Positions 6,980-13,836 of a DNA stretch of 15,509 nt are shown piece after piece. Every line of letters begins with the position of its first letter. The first letter of the stretch is position 1. The notes beneath the pieces were generated by a model that ran no database searches, was not told the DNA's origin, and saw only the letters and a program-made list of their open reading frames with translations. The DNA is from Alphaproteobacteria bacterium (GTDB lineage Bacteria; Pseudomonadota; Alphaproteobacteria; Rickettsiales; UBA8987). Where the stretch lies: assembly GCA_003531345.1 (NCBI GenBank), contig DQGZ01000158.1, forward strand, positions 1 to 15,509, given 5' to 3'. A program made the translations under genes and the position numbers.

Positions 6980-7705
6980 ATGCACTTTAATTTAATATCC
7001 ATATTCCCTGAGCTTTTTCCTGGTGCGCTGGCAACTGGTCTTACTGGTAAAGCGTTGGAGAAGGGCGTTTGGAGTTTTGATACGATAAATATCCGTGATT
7101 TTGCTGAGGATAAACATAAAACAGTTGACGATACGCCTTATGGCGGCGGTGCAGGTATGGTTATGCGCCCAGATGTGCTGGCAAAGGCGATTGATCATTT
7201 AGGAATTAGGAATCAGGAATTAGGAATTAGTAATAGCGGAGCAGGTAAAATTATTTATATGTCTCCCCGTGGTACGCTTTTAAACCAGAGAAAAGTTGAA
7301 GAGTTGGCAGGGGTAAAAACTCTGTCAATAATCTGCGCCCGTTATGAGGGGGTTGACCAGAGAGTGCTTGATAAATATGGCGTCGAAGAGGTTTCCGTGG
7401 GTGATTTTATCTTAACTAATGGAGAAATTGCAGCATATTTATTAATTGATGCTTGCGTAAGAAAAATAAATGGTGTATTAGGCAACCCCCAAACGCATGA
7501 TGAGGAGAGTTTTTCTATTGCTGGAAGCAGTAATTTGCTTGAATATCCGCATTATACACGGCCAGAAGTGTGGAGTGGTTTTAGCGTTCCTGATGTGCTA
7601 AAATCAGGCAATCACGCTTTAATTGCTAAATGGCGTTTGGAGAAGGCGAAGGAGTTAACTGCTCAAAAACGCCCTGATTTATGGGCTAAGTTTTTGAAGA
7701 GTTAA
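6980..7705 (+). CDS. trmD: tRNA (guanine-N1)-methyltransferase
   Basis: TrmD uses S-adenosylmethionine to make m1G37 in tRNAs, preventing +1 frameshifting. The SPOUT domain is clear: FNLISIFPELFPGAL at the start, the substrate block RDFAEDKHKTVDDTPYGGGAGMVMRPD, the knot region IIYMSPRG, CARYEGVDQRV and EEVSVGDFILTNGE, then ACVRKINGVLGN and HYTRPEVW. The length of 241 is normal. Between MRPDVLAKAIDH and KIIYMSPRG lies a segment encoded by a heptamer tandem repeat (GIRNQELGISN), longer than the corresponding loop in E. coli TrmD. The start follows the conserved N-terminus; upstream bases tgagata give a weak ribosome-binding site. rplS follows after 39 bases, the usual partner. Confidence 0.97.
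   Translation: MHFNLISIFPELFPGALATGLTGKALEKGVWSFDTINIRDFAEDKHKTVDDTPYGGGAGMVMRPDVLAKAIDHLGIRNQELGISNSGAGKIIYMSPRGTLLNQRKVEELAGVKTLSIICARYEGVDQRVLDKYGVEEVSVGDFILTNGEIAAYLLIDACVRKINGVLGNPQTHDEESFSIAGSSNLLEYPHYTRPEVWSGFSVPDVLKSGNHALIAKWRLEKAKELTAQKRPDLWAKFLKS
7201..7235 (+). repeat. Heptamer tandem repeat within trmD
   Basis: Five consecutive seven-base units are present: three AGGAATT, one AGGAATC and a final degenerate AGTAATA. They lie in a variable loop of TrmD and keep the reading frame open. A single AGGAATT unit also occurs after the lapA-like gene (13652-13658). Confidence 0.85.
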
Positions 7706-7744
7706 TACTAACTGCTAAAAACTAACTACTAACAACTACCTTAT

Positions 7745-8122
7745 ATGAACGCATTACAACAATTTGAGAATAATTATAAAGAATCTTTAGGTAAAACCAT
7801 ACCTGAGTTCCAAGCTGGTGACACTGTAAAAGTGAACTACAAAATTATTGAAGGTGAAAAAGAGCGTATTCAGGTTTACCAAGGGCTTTGCATCGCTCGT
7901 AAAAATGCTGGCATAAATTCATCATTTAATGTTCGCAAAATATCATATGGTGAAGGTGTTGAGCGTATATTTCCACTTTACAGCCCACGTATTGACTCAA
8001 TTGAAGTAATTCGTAAGGGTGAAGTTCGCCGTGCTAAATTATACTACATGCGTAAGCTTACTGGTAAAGCTGCAAGAATTGAAGAAAAGCAGGAAAAAGA
8101 AACTGCTACGGCTGCGGAATAA
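7745..8122 (+). CDS. rplS: 50S ribosomal protein L19
   Basis: L19 lies at the interface of the ribosomal subunits. The 125-residue product contains the family blocks [32 protein letters not shown] and [44 protein letters not shown], and ends in a short acidic tail common in alphaproteobacteria. Its length is normal. The start is ATG 7745, with no Shine-Dalgarno; its leader is a low-complexity AACTACTAAC-type stretch (7706-7740). It is probably co-transcribed with trmD, as in most bacteria. Confidence 0.97.
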   Translation: MNALQQFENNYKESLGKTIPEFQAGDTVKVNYKIIEGEKERIQVYQGLCIARKNAGINSSFNVRKISYGEGVERIFPLYSPRIDSIEVIRKGEVRRAKLYYMRKLTGKAARIEEKQEKETATAAE

Positions 8123-8226
8123 AAGCTTTTGCTGTTATCGCCAGATAACTCCCCTAGAATTTCTGTTTGTTAATAACGGTTATGCCCTGATAATGGCAGA
8201 CTGGTGAACATTATTAACCTTTGCTG

Positions 8227-8297
8227 GACAGTGCCTAAACTGTCATTTATATTTGCCTTAATGTAAAAATTCCTTATTAGTGATTTTTTAAAAAATC
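8227..8297. repeat. Small hairpins in the rplS-slt gap
   Basis: The 205-base gap holds GACAGT (8227-8232) / ACTGTC (8239-8244), and a perfect palindrome of 18 bases at 8281-8298 centred on T6A6. A rough GTTAATAA...TTATTAAC pair surrounds 8169-8218. None has a following T-run at the right place, so a terminator is not clear. Confidence 0.45.
8253..8280 (+). promoter_or_regulatory. Possible promoter for the lytic transglycosylase gene
   Basis: TTGCCT (8253-8258), 16 bases, TATTAG (8275-8280). Both boxes are partial matches, so this is tentative. The 18-base palindrome directly downstream would overlap the expected transcript start. Confidence 0.3.
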
Positions 8298-8327
8298 AGG
8301 TTTAACAACAGTGCCCAACAGTATCTA

Positions 8328-10376
8328 ATGATGATTTTTCGTTTATTCTTTATAATCCTTGCTGTTTTTACTACTTCTGAAGTTAAGGCATTTAACAATC
8401 AGGACGTACATAAATGGTCAATTGACAGCTACGAACTCAACTATCTTAAAAAGGCTGTGGTTGAGTATCAGGCAAGGAAGTGGGAGTCTAATATATTGCG
8501 TGGTTATTCCCCGCGTGACCCAGTGGTGAAAAAGATATTGCAATGGAAGAAGTTCAATAACGGCTCACCAGATGTAAGCTTCAGTGATATAACCAATTTT
8601 ATTAGGTATAACCCTTCATGGCCAAATCAGGATTTGCTCAGGAAAAATGCTGAATATGCAATAGCAGACTATACCAGCCCTGATGATGTAATAAAATGGT
8701 TTGCAATAAACACCCCAATACCTGGAAAAATAGTTCGTTTCAAAAGACCGCTTACATCAACAGGCATGCAGAAGCTTTCGGAAGCTCTGCTGCGTATAAA
8801 AGACAAGTATGTTTTTGATAAGAACATAATATTCACCCTAATAAAGGATGCATTTGTAGGGCTTGATTTCACCCCGAAAAGCGAAGATGAGTTTCTGAAA
8901 AAATTCTACAAGGTTCTTACCCAGCGTGACTATCAGCGCAGGATAGACAGGCTGCTTACTGAAAGGCAGATAACTAATGCCAAGCGCCTATATAAATATC
9001 TGGATGCCAACTACAAAAAACTTTTTGATGCCAGAGTAGCGGTCATAAGGGGTGGGCAGGGGGTTGATTACGCCATTGCTCAGGTTCCTTATATGTTCCG
9101 CAATGATCAGGGGTTGCTATATGAGCGTGCTTTATTCCGTGATAATCGTGGTGATTTACCAGGCGTTATGCAGCTTCTTCATAGTTTGCCAGCAGAAATA
9201 GACAATCCTGAGAAATGGTGGAAATTACGTAAAAAATCCATCCGCACACTGATAGACAGAAAATCATGGCTTGAGGCTTACAAACTGGCAAAGAATCATA
9301 GTGTAAAATATAGCCGTGAGATAATTGCCGAGTCTGAATGGTACGCTGGCTGGATAGCACTTCGTTTTAATAAAAGTTACCGCACTGCCTATGAGCATTT
9401 TAAGCGCATCTATGACGTATCACGTACGCCAGTTTCAATAGCGAGGGCAACCTATTGGATGGGGCGGGCGTTAGAGGCGCAAGGTCTAGCACAGCAGGCA
9501 ATGGAGTGGTATAACGTAGCCGCGCGCTATCCTGCTACTTATTATGGGCAATTAGGTTTTGTTAAATCTGGCAATAGAACATTTACTCAGCCTCTACCTT
9601 CAGTTATCAGCAAGGCCGATGTTGCAAGATATAGAAGTAATGAACTGGCAAAGGCGGCTTATTTAATGCACTCCATAGGGCAGGACAAGCTTGGTAAATT
9701 ATTCATGAATGGTGCAGCATCCTCTGCAACTACATCAGGTGAAAGGGTTCTGGTAGCCCAGATGGGGCTGGCACGTGGCAGGTATGACTATTCCCTGCAT
9801 GTAGCAAAGGAAATTTATCGTGAGAAGAATGAAGTGGTTATTAATGCGTTATTCCCTGTATTCAACCTAACATCGCCTATGGGTAAGCAGATAACGGAGC
9901 CAGAGCCAGAAATTATTCTTGCGCTGATCAGGCAGGAGAGTGAATTTGACACTTATGCTCGCAGTTGGGCTGGGGCAGCAGGGTTAATGCAGTTAATGCC
10001 AGCTACAGCTAAAGACGTTGCCAGAAAACTGGGTGTGCAGTTCAACCAATCTAGACTAAATTCTGACCCAAGATATAATATCATGCTTGGCTCAGCCTAT
10101 ATAGCCCAAAGAATAAAAGACTTTAACGGCTCATATATGCTTGCTGTTGCCTCCTACAATGCTGGTATTGGTAACGTACGCAAATGGATAGAAAAGAACG
10201 GTGACCCTAGAAAATTCCGCAACCTTGAGGAAATAATTGACTGGGTGGAGATGATACCATTTGGTGAAACCAATAATTATGTGCAGCGTGTTATGGAAAA
10301 TATACAAATGTATCGCATAGCTGTTACTGGAAAAAGATACAGATACATCAACATAGACAAAGACCTGCTGCGATAA
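8328..10376 (+). CDS. slt: Soluble lytic murein transglycosylase, Slt70-like
   Basis: This is a periplasmic enzyme that cleaves the MurNAc-GlcNAc bond of peptidoglycan with formation of 1,6-anhydro-MurNAc. The N-terminus is a signal peptide (MMIFRLFFIILAVF..., likely cleavage after VKA at residue 21). Residues about 40-510 are alpha-helical repeats of the Slt70 superhelical type, including the block ARATYWMGRALEAQGLAQQAMEWYNVAARYPATYYGQLGF. The C-terminal SLT domain starts near residue 525: PEIILALIRQESEFD with catalytic E537, then AGAAGLMQLMPATAKDVARKLG, GSAYIAQRIKDFNGSYMLAVASYNAGIGNV and IPFGETNNYVQRVMENIQMY. The 682-residue length is in the family range. ATG 8328 is followed at once by another ATG; either could start. 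It appears to be a single-gene unit. Confidence 0.95.
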   Translation: MMIFRLFFIILAVFTTSEVKAFNNQDVHKWSIDSYELNYLKKAVVEYQARKWESNILRGYSPRDPVVKKILQWKKFNNGSPDVSFSDITNFIRYNPSWPNQDLLRKNAEYAIADYTSPDDVIKWFAINTPIPGKIVRFKRPLTSTGMQKLSEALLRIKDKYVFDKNIIFTLIKDAFVGLDFTPKSEDEFLKKFYKVLTQRDYQRRIDRLLTERQITNAKRLYKYLDANYKKLFDARVAVIRGGQGVDYAIAQVPYMFRNDQGLLYERALFRDNRGDLPGVMQLLHSLPAEIDNPEKWWKLRKKSIRTLIDRKSWLEAYKLAKNHSVKYSREIIAESEWYAGWIALRFNKSYRTAYEHFKRIYDVSRTPVSIARATYWMGRALEAQGLAQQAMEWYNVAARYPATYYGQLGFVKSGNRTFTQPLPSVISKADVARYRSNELAKAAYLMHSIGQDKLGKLFMNGAASSATTSGERVLVAQMGLARGRYDYSLHVAKEIYREKNEVVINALFPVFNLTSPMGKQITEPEPEIILALIRQESEFDTYARSWAGAAGLMQLMPATAKDVARKLGVQFNQSRLNSDPRYNIMLGSAYIAQRIKDFNGSYMLAVASYNAGIGNVRKWIEKNGDPRKFRNLEEIIDWVEMIPFGETNNYVQRVMENIQMYRIAVTGKRYRYINIDKDLLR

Positions 10377-10416
10377 AACTGGTTACATTTTTACGCTAAA
10401 CTTTGTTAACAAACTA

Positions 10417-10442
10417 TTGACATATTGTTAAACTAATATAAA
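10417..10442 (+). promoter_or_regulatory. Possible promoter for rplY
   Basis: Perfect TTGACA (10417-10422) upstream of rplY, with TATAAA (10437-10442) at a short 14-base spacing. A 12-base palindrome TTTGTTAACAAA (10402-10413) lies just upstream. The -35 is convincing, the -10 is not. Confidence 0.4.
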
Positions 10443-10476
10443 GAAACCACTCTTGACCACAAAACATAGGTAGAAT

Positions 10477-11184
10477 ATGGCTATTACATTGAATTTTAAA
10501 GCTGAAGAGCGCAAAACGGTTGGAACTGGCTCGGCTCGTGCAGCAAGGCTTGCAGGCAACATTCCTGCGGTTATTTACGCAAAAGACAAAACCCTGAAAC
10601 ATATTTCCGTTAATGCCCGTGAGCTTTCATTGGCTATAAATAGAGGTAAATTTTTCTCGAAAGTTATTGAGTTTGACATTAACGGTACAAAAGTAAAAAC
10701 TATTCCACAAGACGTGCAGATACACCCAGTGAAAGACACTCCTATCCACGCAGATTTCATCAAGGTTGACGAGAAATCTGAATTTAAAGTTACTGTTCCA
10801 GTTGAGTTCGTAAATATTGACAAGGCACCTGGTTTGAAACGTGGTGGTATTTTAAATACAGTACGCAGAACAGTTGAAGTTTGGTGTACTATTGCTCACA
10901 TCCCTGAAAAGCTGATAGCAGACCTTACAGGCTTACAGATTGGTGATAACGTGAAGTACAGCAAATTAGAAGGAACTTCTCAGGTTCACCCAGTTATCAC
11001 AGGTCGTGATTTTACTATTGCAACCATCGCTGGCAGACTTTCTGAGGAAGAAGAGCTGGCTCGTGAACAGGCTGGTTCTGAAGCTTTACAGAAAGCGGCG
11101 GCTGAAAAAGCGGCAGCAGATGCAGCAGCAACAGCAGCAGCTAAAGAAGGTAAAACCCCTTCAGCGAAAGACGGTAAAAAATAG
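10477..11184 (+). CDS. rplY: 50S ribosomal protein L25 / general stress protein Ctc
   Basis: L25 binds 5S rRNA. The 235-residue product is the long Ctc/TL5 form: an N-terminal L25 domain (about 1-95, with GTGSARAARLAGNIPAVIYA and VQIHPVKDTPIHADFIKVD) followed by a beta-rich TL5 domain (about 96-190, PVEFVNIDKAPGLKRGG, VEVWCTIAHIPEKL) and a lysine/alanine-rich tail made largely of Ala, Lys and Glu. Such tails are common in alphaproteobacterial L25. The start at 10477 matches the family N-terminus; the upstream AGGTAG (10469-10474) is too close to ATG to be an ideal Shine-Dalgarno. In many bacteria pth follows rplY; here it does not. Confidence 0.96.
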   Translation: MAITLNFKAEERKTVGTGSARAARLAGNIPAVIYAKDKTLKHISVNARELSLAINRGKFFSKVIEFDINGTKVKTIPQDVQIHPVKDTPIHADFIKVDEKSEFKVTVPVEFVNIDKAPGLKRGGILNTVRRTVEVWCTIAHIPEKLIADLTGLQIGDNVKYSKLEGTSQVHPVITGRDFTIATIAGRLSEEEELAREQAGSEALQKAAAEKAAADAAATAAAKEGKTPSAKDGKK

Positions 11185-11254
11185 TTTAATAATACTGTAT
11201 TTCCATCTTAGTAAGTGGCGCTTTTGCTGGAATTTTATTTAAAATTTAATGGGC

Positions 11255-11290
11255 TTGACAGATGTGCTATGATTGCTCGTTAAATATAAT
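11255..11290 (+). promoter_or_regulatory. Promoter elements before the Cys/His-rich membrane protein
   Basis: TTGACA (11255-11260) and a consensus TATAAT (11285-11290) are both present but 24 bases apart, too far to be a normal pair. If TATAAT is the -10, transcription would begin within a few bases of the ATG at 11299, giving an almost leaderless mRNA (inference). Confidence 0.35.
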
Positions 11291-11298
11291 TTATCGTC

Positions 11299-11742
11299 AT
11301 GCAAACTGAAAATATTCGAAAAACCACCCTTGCAATTAGCCTGCTTTCAATATTACCGCACCTGCTATGTTGCGGTATTCCGGTGGTTTTGGCGCTTATA
11401 AGCCTTGGAACAACTGTTGGTCTTGCAACGGCTTTAGCAACTAACCCATTATATAATTTTGTTGACCATTACCACACACAGCTGCTTTTTGTGGCGGTTA
11501 TTGGCGTTGTTACAAGCGGTTTTTTTAACCTTATAGCCTATAGAATGGATTGCAAGGCTATGTCTGACCTTTGCACCCATGATTCTTGTGCGCCTAAAAA
11601 AACTAAAAGTTTCAAGATTTTCTTTATCTCATTGATATTGCTTTTTGTTGATATTGCTTGGTTTGCAACGGAAGAATATGTTCTTGGTCTGCATAATCAC
11701 AATCATCATGAAGCTCATGAAGATCATCATCACGAACACTAG
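11299..11742 (+). CDS. Small Cys/His-rich membrane protein, possible metal-handling protein
   Basis: The family is not recognised with certainty. The 147-residue product has about three to four hydrophobic segments (roughly 10-34, 36-50, 60-81 and 105-124). The first contains a Cys pair followed by Gly and Pro (LLCCGIP, C24-C25), reminiscent of the membrane CC motif of MerT/MerC-type mercury transporters. The loop after the third segment has three more cysteines (C85, C92, C97) in YRMDCKAMSDLCTHDSCAPKK. The C-terminal tail has nine histidines in its last 16 residues. Thiol pairs in a membrane helix plus a His tail suggest binding or movement of a soft or transition metal; the metal and direction cannot be told. 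It sits alone between rplY and tilS with no metal regulator nearby. Confidence 0.8.
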   Translation: MQTENIRKTTLAISLLSILPHLLCCGIPVVLALISLGTTVGLATALATNPLYNFVDHYHTQLLFVAVIGVVTSGFFNLIAYRMDCKAMSDLCTHDSCAPKKTKSFKIFFISLILLFVDIAWFATEEYVLGLHNHNHHEAHEDHHHEH

Positions 11743-11783
11743 ATAGTGTTAAGCATCTGTAAATATCTTGATGACACTATCTA
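11735..11783. repeat. Overlapping inverted repeats bridging the end of the upstream gene and the tilS start
   Basis: AACACTA (11735-11741) / TAGTGTT (11744-11750) can form a local hairpin across the upstream stop codon. Alternatively TAGATAGTGT (11740-11749) pairs perfectly with ACACTATCTA (11774-11783), which covers codons 2-5 of tilS. The two pairings are mutually exclusive. Confidence 0.55.
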
Positions 11784-12901
11784 AGAAATTAATTGTGGCT
11801 ACATCAGGCGGTATTGACAGCCTTGCCCTATCTTTAATGCTAAAAGAGCAGGGGGCTGATTTTATTTCCGTTATCGTTGATCATAAATACCGTGAAAACT
11901 CCAGTGCTGAAGCTCTGGCAGTCAAGAAGCTCCTAAGAAAACATGGTATAGATTCTGTAATACTTACCTATAAAGGCAAAAAGCCTGAAAAAAATATTGA
12001 GGAAGAGCTGAGGAATATAAGGTATTCGCTGTTATTTGATTATGCAAAGAAAAATAAGGTAAATAAAATTTTTACCGCTCACCATCTTGATGATAATATT
12101 GAAACATTTCTAATGCGTTTAAGTCGTGGTTCAGGTGTGAAGGGGTTGGCGGTGATGCAGAGTGAGACCAGCTTTGGTGATATTAAAATAATCCGCCCGC
12201 TTCTGGGTGTTTCTAAGTTGGAACTAAAAGAATATTTGCAGAAGAGGAAAGTGAAATGGTTTGAAGATGAAACCAATAAAGACACGAAACTAACCCGTAA
12301 TAATCTACGCAAAATACTTTCTGAATTATCTGATTATGAAATTTTGAAAAAAAACCTAAGCCGCACCATAGAGTCAATATCTGAAGTTTCTGCATATATT
12401 GAACTTCAGGTTGAAAAAGAACTTAACAATCTTTTTGAAATTTTTAGCAACCCGTCATTGCAAGCCTATGCGAAGCAATCCATCTTCACAAGAGTAACTC
12501 ACAATGACGCTAGATGTATAATTAACCATTACTCCTGCAATTATTCAGAATTTGTAAAGCTCCATAAACTAATAGCCATAAATATTCTTTATAAAATTTT
12601 TGAGCAGTTGAAATTTAATGACAAAGACCTGCGCTATGATGAAGTCGAGAATGCCTACAATAATATAATCTCTGGTAAAAAGTCATTTACGGTTTACGGG
12701 GTTGAATATCTGAGTGTTGAAAAAAAAATATATTTTTTTAAGGAGTTTTCACGGATAAAAGAAGTAAGATTTACAAATGGTAAAAATAAATTTATTTTAA
12801 AGCCGTTAGGCTATGAAGGGCTAAAAAAAATTACTGATAAGCAGGTTCATAAATTCCCTAAAAAAATCTCAAGAACAATAATGTGCGTGACACCTCTTTA
12901 A
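11771..12901 (+). CDS. tilS: tRNA(Ile)-lysidine synthetase with in-frame repeat insertion
   Basis: TilS attaches lysine to C34 of tRNA-Ile(CAU), changing its codon reading from AUG to AUA. The N-type ATP-pyrophosphatase P-loop is SGGIDS (residues 12-17), with the further family block FTAHHLDDNIETFLMRLSRGSGVKGLAVM from residue 101 and IIRPLLGVSKLELKEYL. The start is ATG 11771; a TTG three bases upstream is in frame but less likely. The 376-residue product includes the N-terminal catalytic domain and a variable C-terminal part. Residues 228-247 are encoded by a 57-bp palindromic element (12453-12509) that keeps the frame. The insertion is beyond the catalytic domain and is probably tolerated (inference). 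ftsH, the usual alphaproteobacterial neighbour downstream, is absent. Confidence 0.93.
   Translation: MTLSKKLIVATSGGIDSLALSLMLKEQGADFISVIVDHKYRENSSAEALAVKKLLRKHGIDSVILTYKGKKPEKNIEEELRNIRYSLLFDYAKKNKVNKIFTAHHLDDNIETFLMRLSRGSGVKGLAVMQSETSFGDIKIIRPLLGVSKLELKEYLQKRKVKWFEDETNKDTKLTRNNLRKILSELSDYEILKKNLSRTIESISEVSAYIELQVEKELNNLFEIFSNPSLQAYAKQSIFTRVTHNDARCIINHYSCNYSEFVKLHKLIAINILYKIFEQLKFNDKDLRYDEVENAYNNIISGKKSFTVYGVEYLSVEKKIYFFKEFSRIKEVRFTNGKNKFILKPLGYEGLKKITDKQVHKFPKKISRTIMCVTPL
12453..12509. repeat. 57-bp shortened palindromic element inserted in frame in tilS
   Basis: The left arm CGTCATTGCAAG...CGAAGCAATCCATC (12453-12484) is complete. The right part is shortened, ending ACAATGACG at 12509, and lacks the ATTGCTTCG half. 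The length is 57 bases (19 codons), 36 bases (12 codons) less than the 93-bp copies. Its phase is the same as in thiD, giving PSLQAYAKQSIFT, and NDA at the end. Confidence 0.82.
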
Positions 12902-12926
12902 AGTTTTTTGCTGCAATGTTATTCCA

Positions 12927-12961
12927 GTTCATGACCTATTCTCCAGATGTATCTCATGAAC
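12927..12961. repeat. Short inverted repeat after tilS
   Basis: GTTCATGA (12927-12934) and TCATGAAC (12954-12961) are perfect inverted copies separated by 19 bases. No T-run follows. Function unknown; it may be chance in AT-rich sequence. Confidence 0.35.
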
Positions 12962-12996
12962 ATGTTTTGCTAATGAAATAGCTAGTTATTCAAGTT

Positions 12997-13124
12997 TATA
13001 GTATTTCATAAATTTAATTGGCATCTTCGTTTTTCATCGATTTGCCTCAGTCATGTACTGATCTGTACGCTCCTTCAGGCTCACTCGAAAAACTTGATGG
13101 CAATTAAATTTCTGAAATACTATA
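12997..13124. repeat. 128-bp palindromic repeat, second family
   Basis: The outer arms 12997-13025 and 13096-13124 match at 27 of 29 positions when one is reverse-complemented (TATAGTATTTC...AATTGSCATC). Inside, GTACTGATCTGTAC (13036-13049) is itself a near palindrome (12 of 14), and GCCT/AGGC flank it. The GC of the core is higher than the flanks. It shares no core with the CGTCATTGC family. It occupies the middle of the 343-base gap between tilS and the LapA-like gene; the rest of that gap (12902-12926, 12962-12996, 13125-13204) shows no gene. Confidence 0.85.
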
Positions 13125-13204
13125 GTGTGCTGCAATTTAATTAATTTGGAGGCGGACGTAGATTAGTAGAGGGTAAGAAAAATTTTGAGATTTATGTTTC
13201 TAAA

Positions 13205-13233
13205 TTGAAAAAAAATTATAGTAGCTATATACT
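13205..13233 (+). promoter_or_regulatory. Promoter for the LapA-like gene
   Basis: TTGAAA (13205-13210), a 17-base spacer and TATACT (13228-13233) form a near-consensus sigma-70 promoter. The predicted start near 13240 favours ATG 13287 as the translation start over TTG 13245. Confidence 0.7.
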
Positions 13234-13286
13234 AAAATCAATAATTGCCCTCCGTGGGTTATGACAAATTTTATAAACCTTTCTTT

Positions 13287-13646
13287 ATGCGCATTGCCAG
13301 ATATTTATGCTACGCAGCCATTTTACTATTCACAGTGTCTTTTTCGCTGATGAACCATAGCAAAATATCTATCTCTATACCATTTACTGGCCTCAGCTAT
13401 ACATCATATTTTTTTATTTTTATTTTTTGCGCTTTTATTATCGGCATATTTACTGGTTATTTTTTAGCATCAAAAAAAATATTTGATAACTGGCGGGCAA
13501 AAAAACTGGTCGAAAATGAAAGTAAGCAACTCAAAAGTAAGATAGACCTCTACGAAACCGAACTGAAAATCTACGATAACATCCGCCAAAACAACAAGCA
13601 GTTGCGTTTAAGCAATATCTCGCAGTTTTTATTGCCGAAGAAATAG
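13287..13646 (+). CDS. LapA-like (DUF1049) small inner-membrane protein
   Basis: The 119-residue product begins MRIARYLCYAAILLF, with one transmembrane segment at about 4-23. A short periplasmic-type stretch (MNHSKISISIPFTGLSYTS) leads to a second segment (about 41-63, YFFIFIFCAFIIGIFTGYF) and a cytoplasmic coiled-coil-like tail (KKLVENESKQLKSKIDLYETELK). This two-helix plus basic tail layout is that of the LapA/DUF1049 family, linked to lipopolysaccharide assembly in E. coli. The assignment rests on architecture and short motifs only. The frame is open up to a TTG at 13245, adding 14 residues (MPSVGYDKFYKPFF), but the promoter position and the family N-terminus favour ATG 13287. It stands alone between two palindromic repeats. 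Confidence 0.7.
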   Translation: MRIARYLCYAAILLFTVSFSLMNHSKISISIPFTGLSYTSYFFIFIFCAFIIGIFTGYFLASKKIFDNWRAKKLVENESKQLKSKIDLYETELKIYDNIRQNNKQLRLSNISQFLLPKK

Positions 13647-13701
13647 TAAATAGGAATTAGTAGCTAGATTTTTTTAATAAATTTGTGACAAAGATGTGTA
13701 T

Positions 13702-13794
13702 CGTCATTGCAAGCTGCTTTAACGAAGCAATCTATCCTAACGAGCAAAATTTACGAACCGATGGATTGCTTCGTTAAAGCAGCTTGCAATGACG
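13702..13794. repeat. 93-bp palindromic element upstream of gltA
   Basis: The left arm 13702-13736 and the right arm 13760-13794 are 35 bases each and match at 34 of 35 positions as inverted copies, with a 23-base loop. The total length and loop length equal those of the thiD copy. In the phase used inside thiD it is open throughout and would encode TKQSILT and MDCF. It is the best preserved copy in the window. Confidence 0.92.
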
Positions 13795-13796
13795 CG

Positions 13797-13802
13797 TATA
13801 AT
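13797..13802 (+). promoter_or_regulatory. Probable -10 box of gltA
   Basis: Consensus TATAAT, three bases after the palindromic element. The position 17 bases upstream (13774-13779, TTAAAG) falls inside the repeat's right arm and is a weak -35. The leader carries three AACTCTW repeats (13804-13810, 13818-13824, 13825-13831). Confidence 0.5.
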
Positions 13803-13836
13803 AAACTCTAACCACGCAACTCTAAACTCTTGAAAA

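Noticed and set aside
8019..8207. 62-codon frame overlapping the end of rplS
   Set aside because: Shadow of rplS running into the following non-coding gap.
11006..11242. 78-codon frame overlapping rplY 3' end with a Gln-rich run
   Set aside because: The Gln run is the alanine-rich tail of L25 read in another frame.
12997..13124. Insertion sequence ends
   Set aside because: The arms enclose only about 70 bases with no transposase frame, so at most a miniature element.
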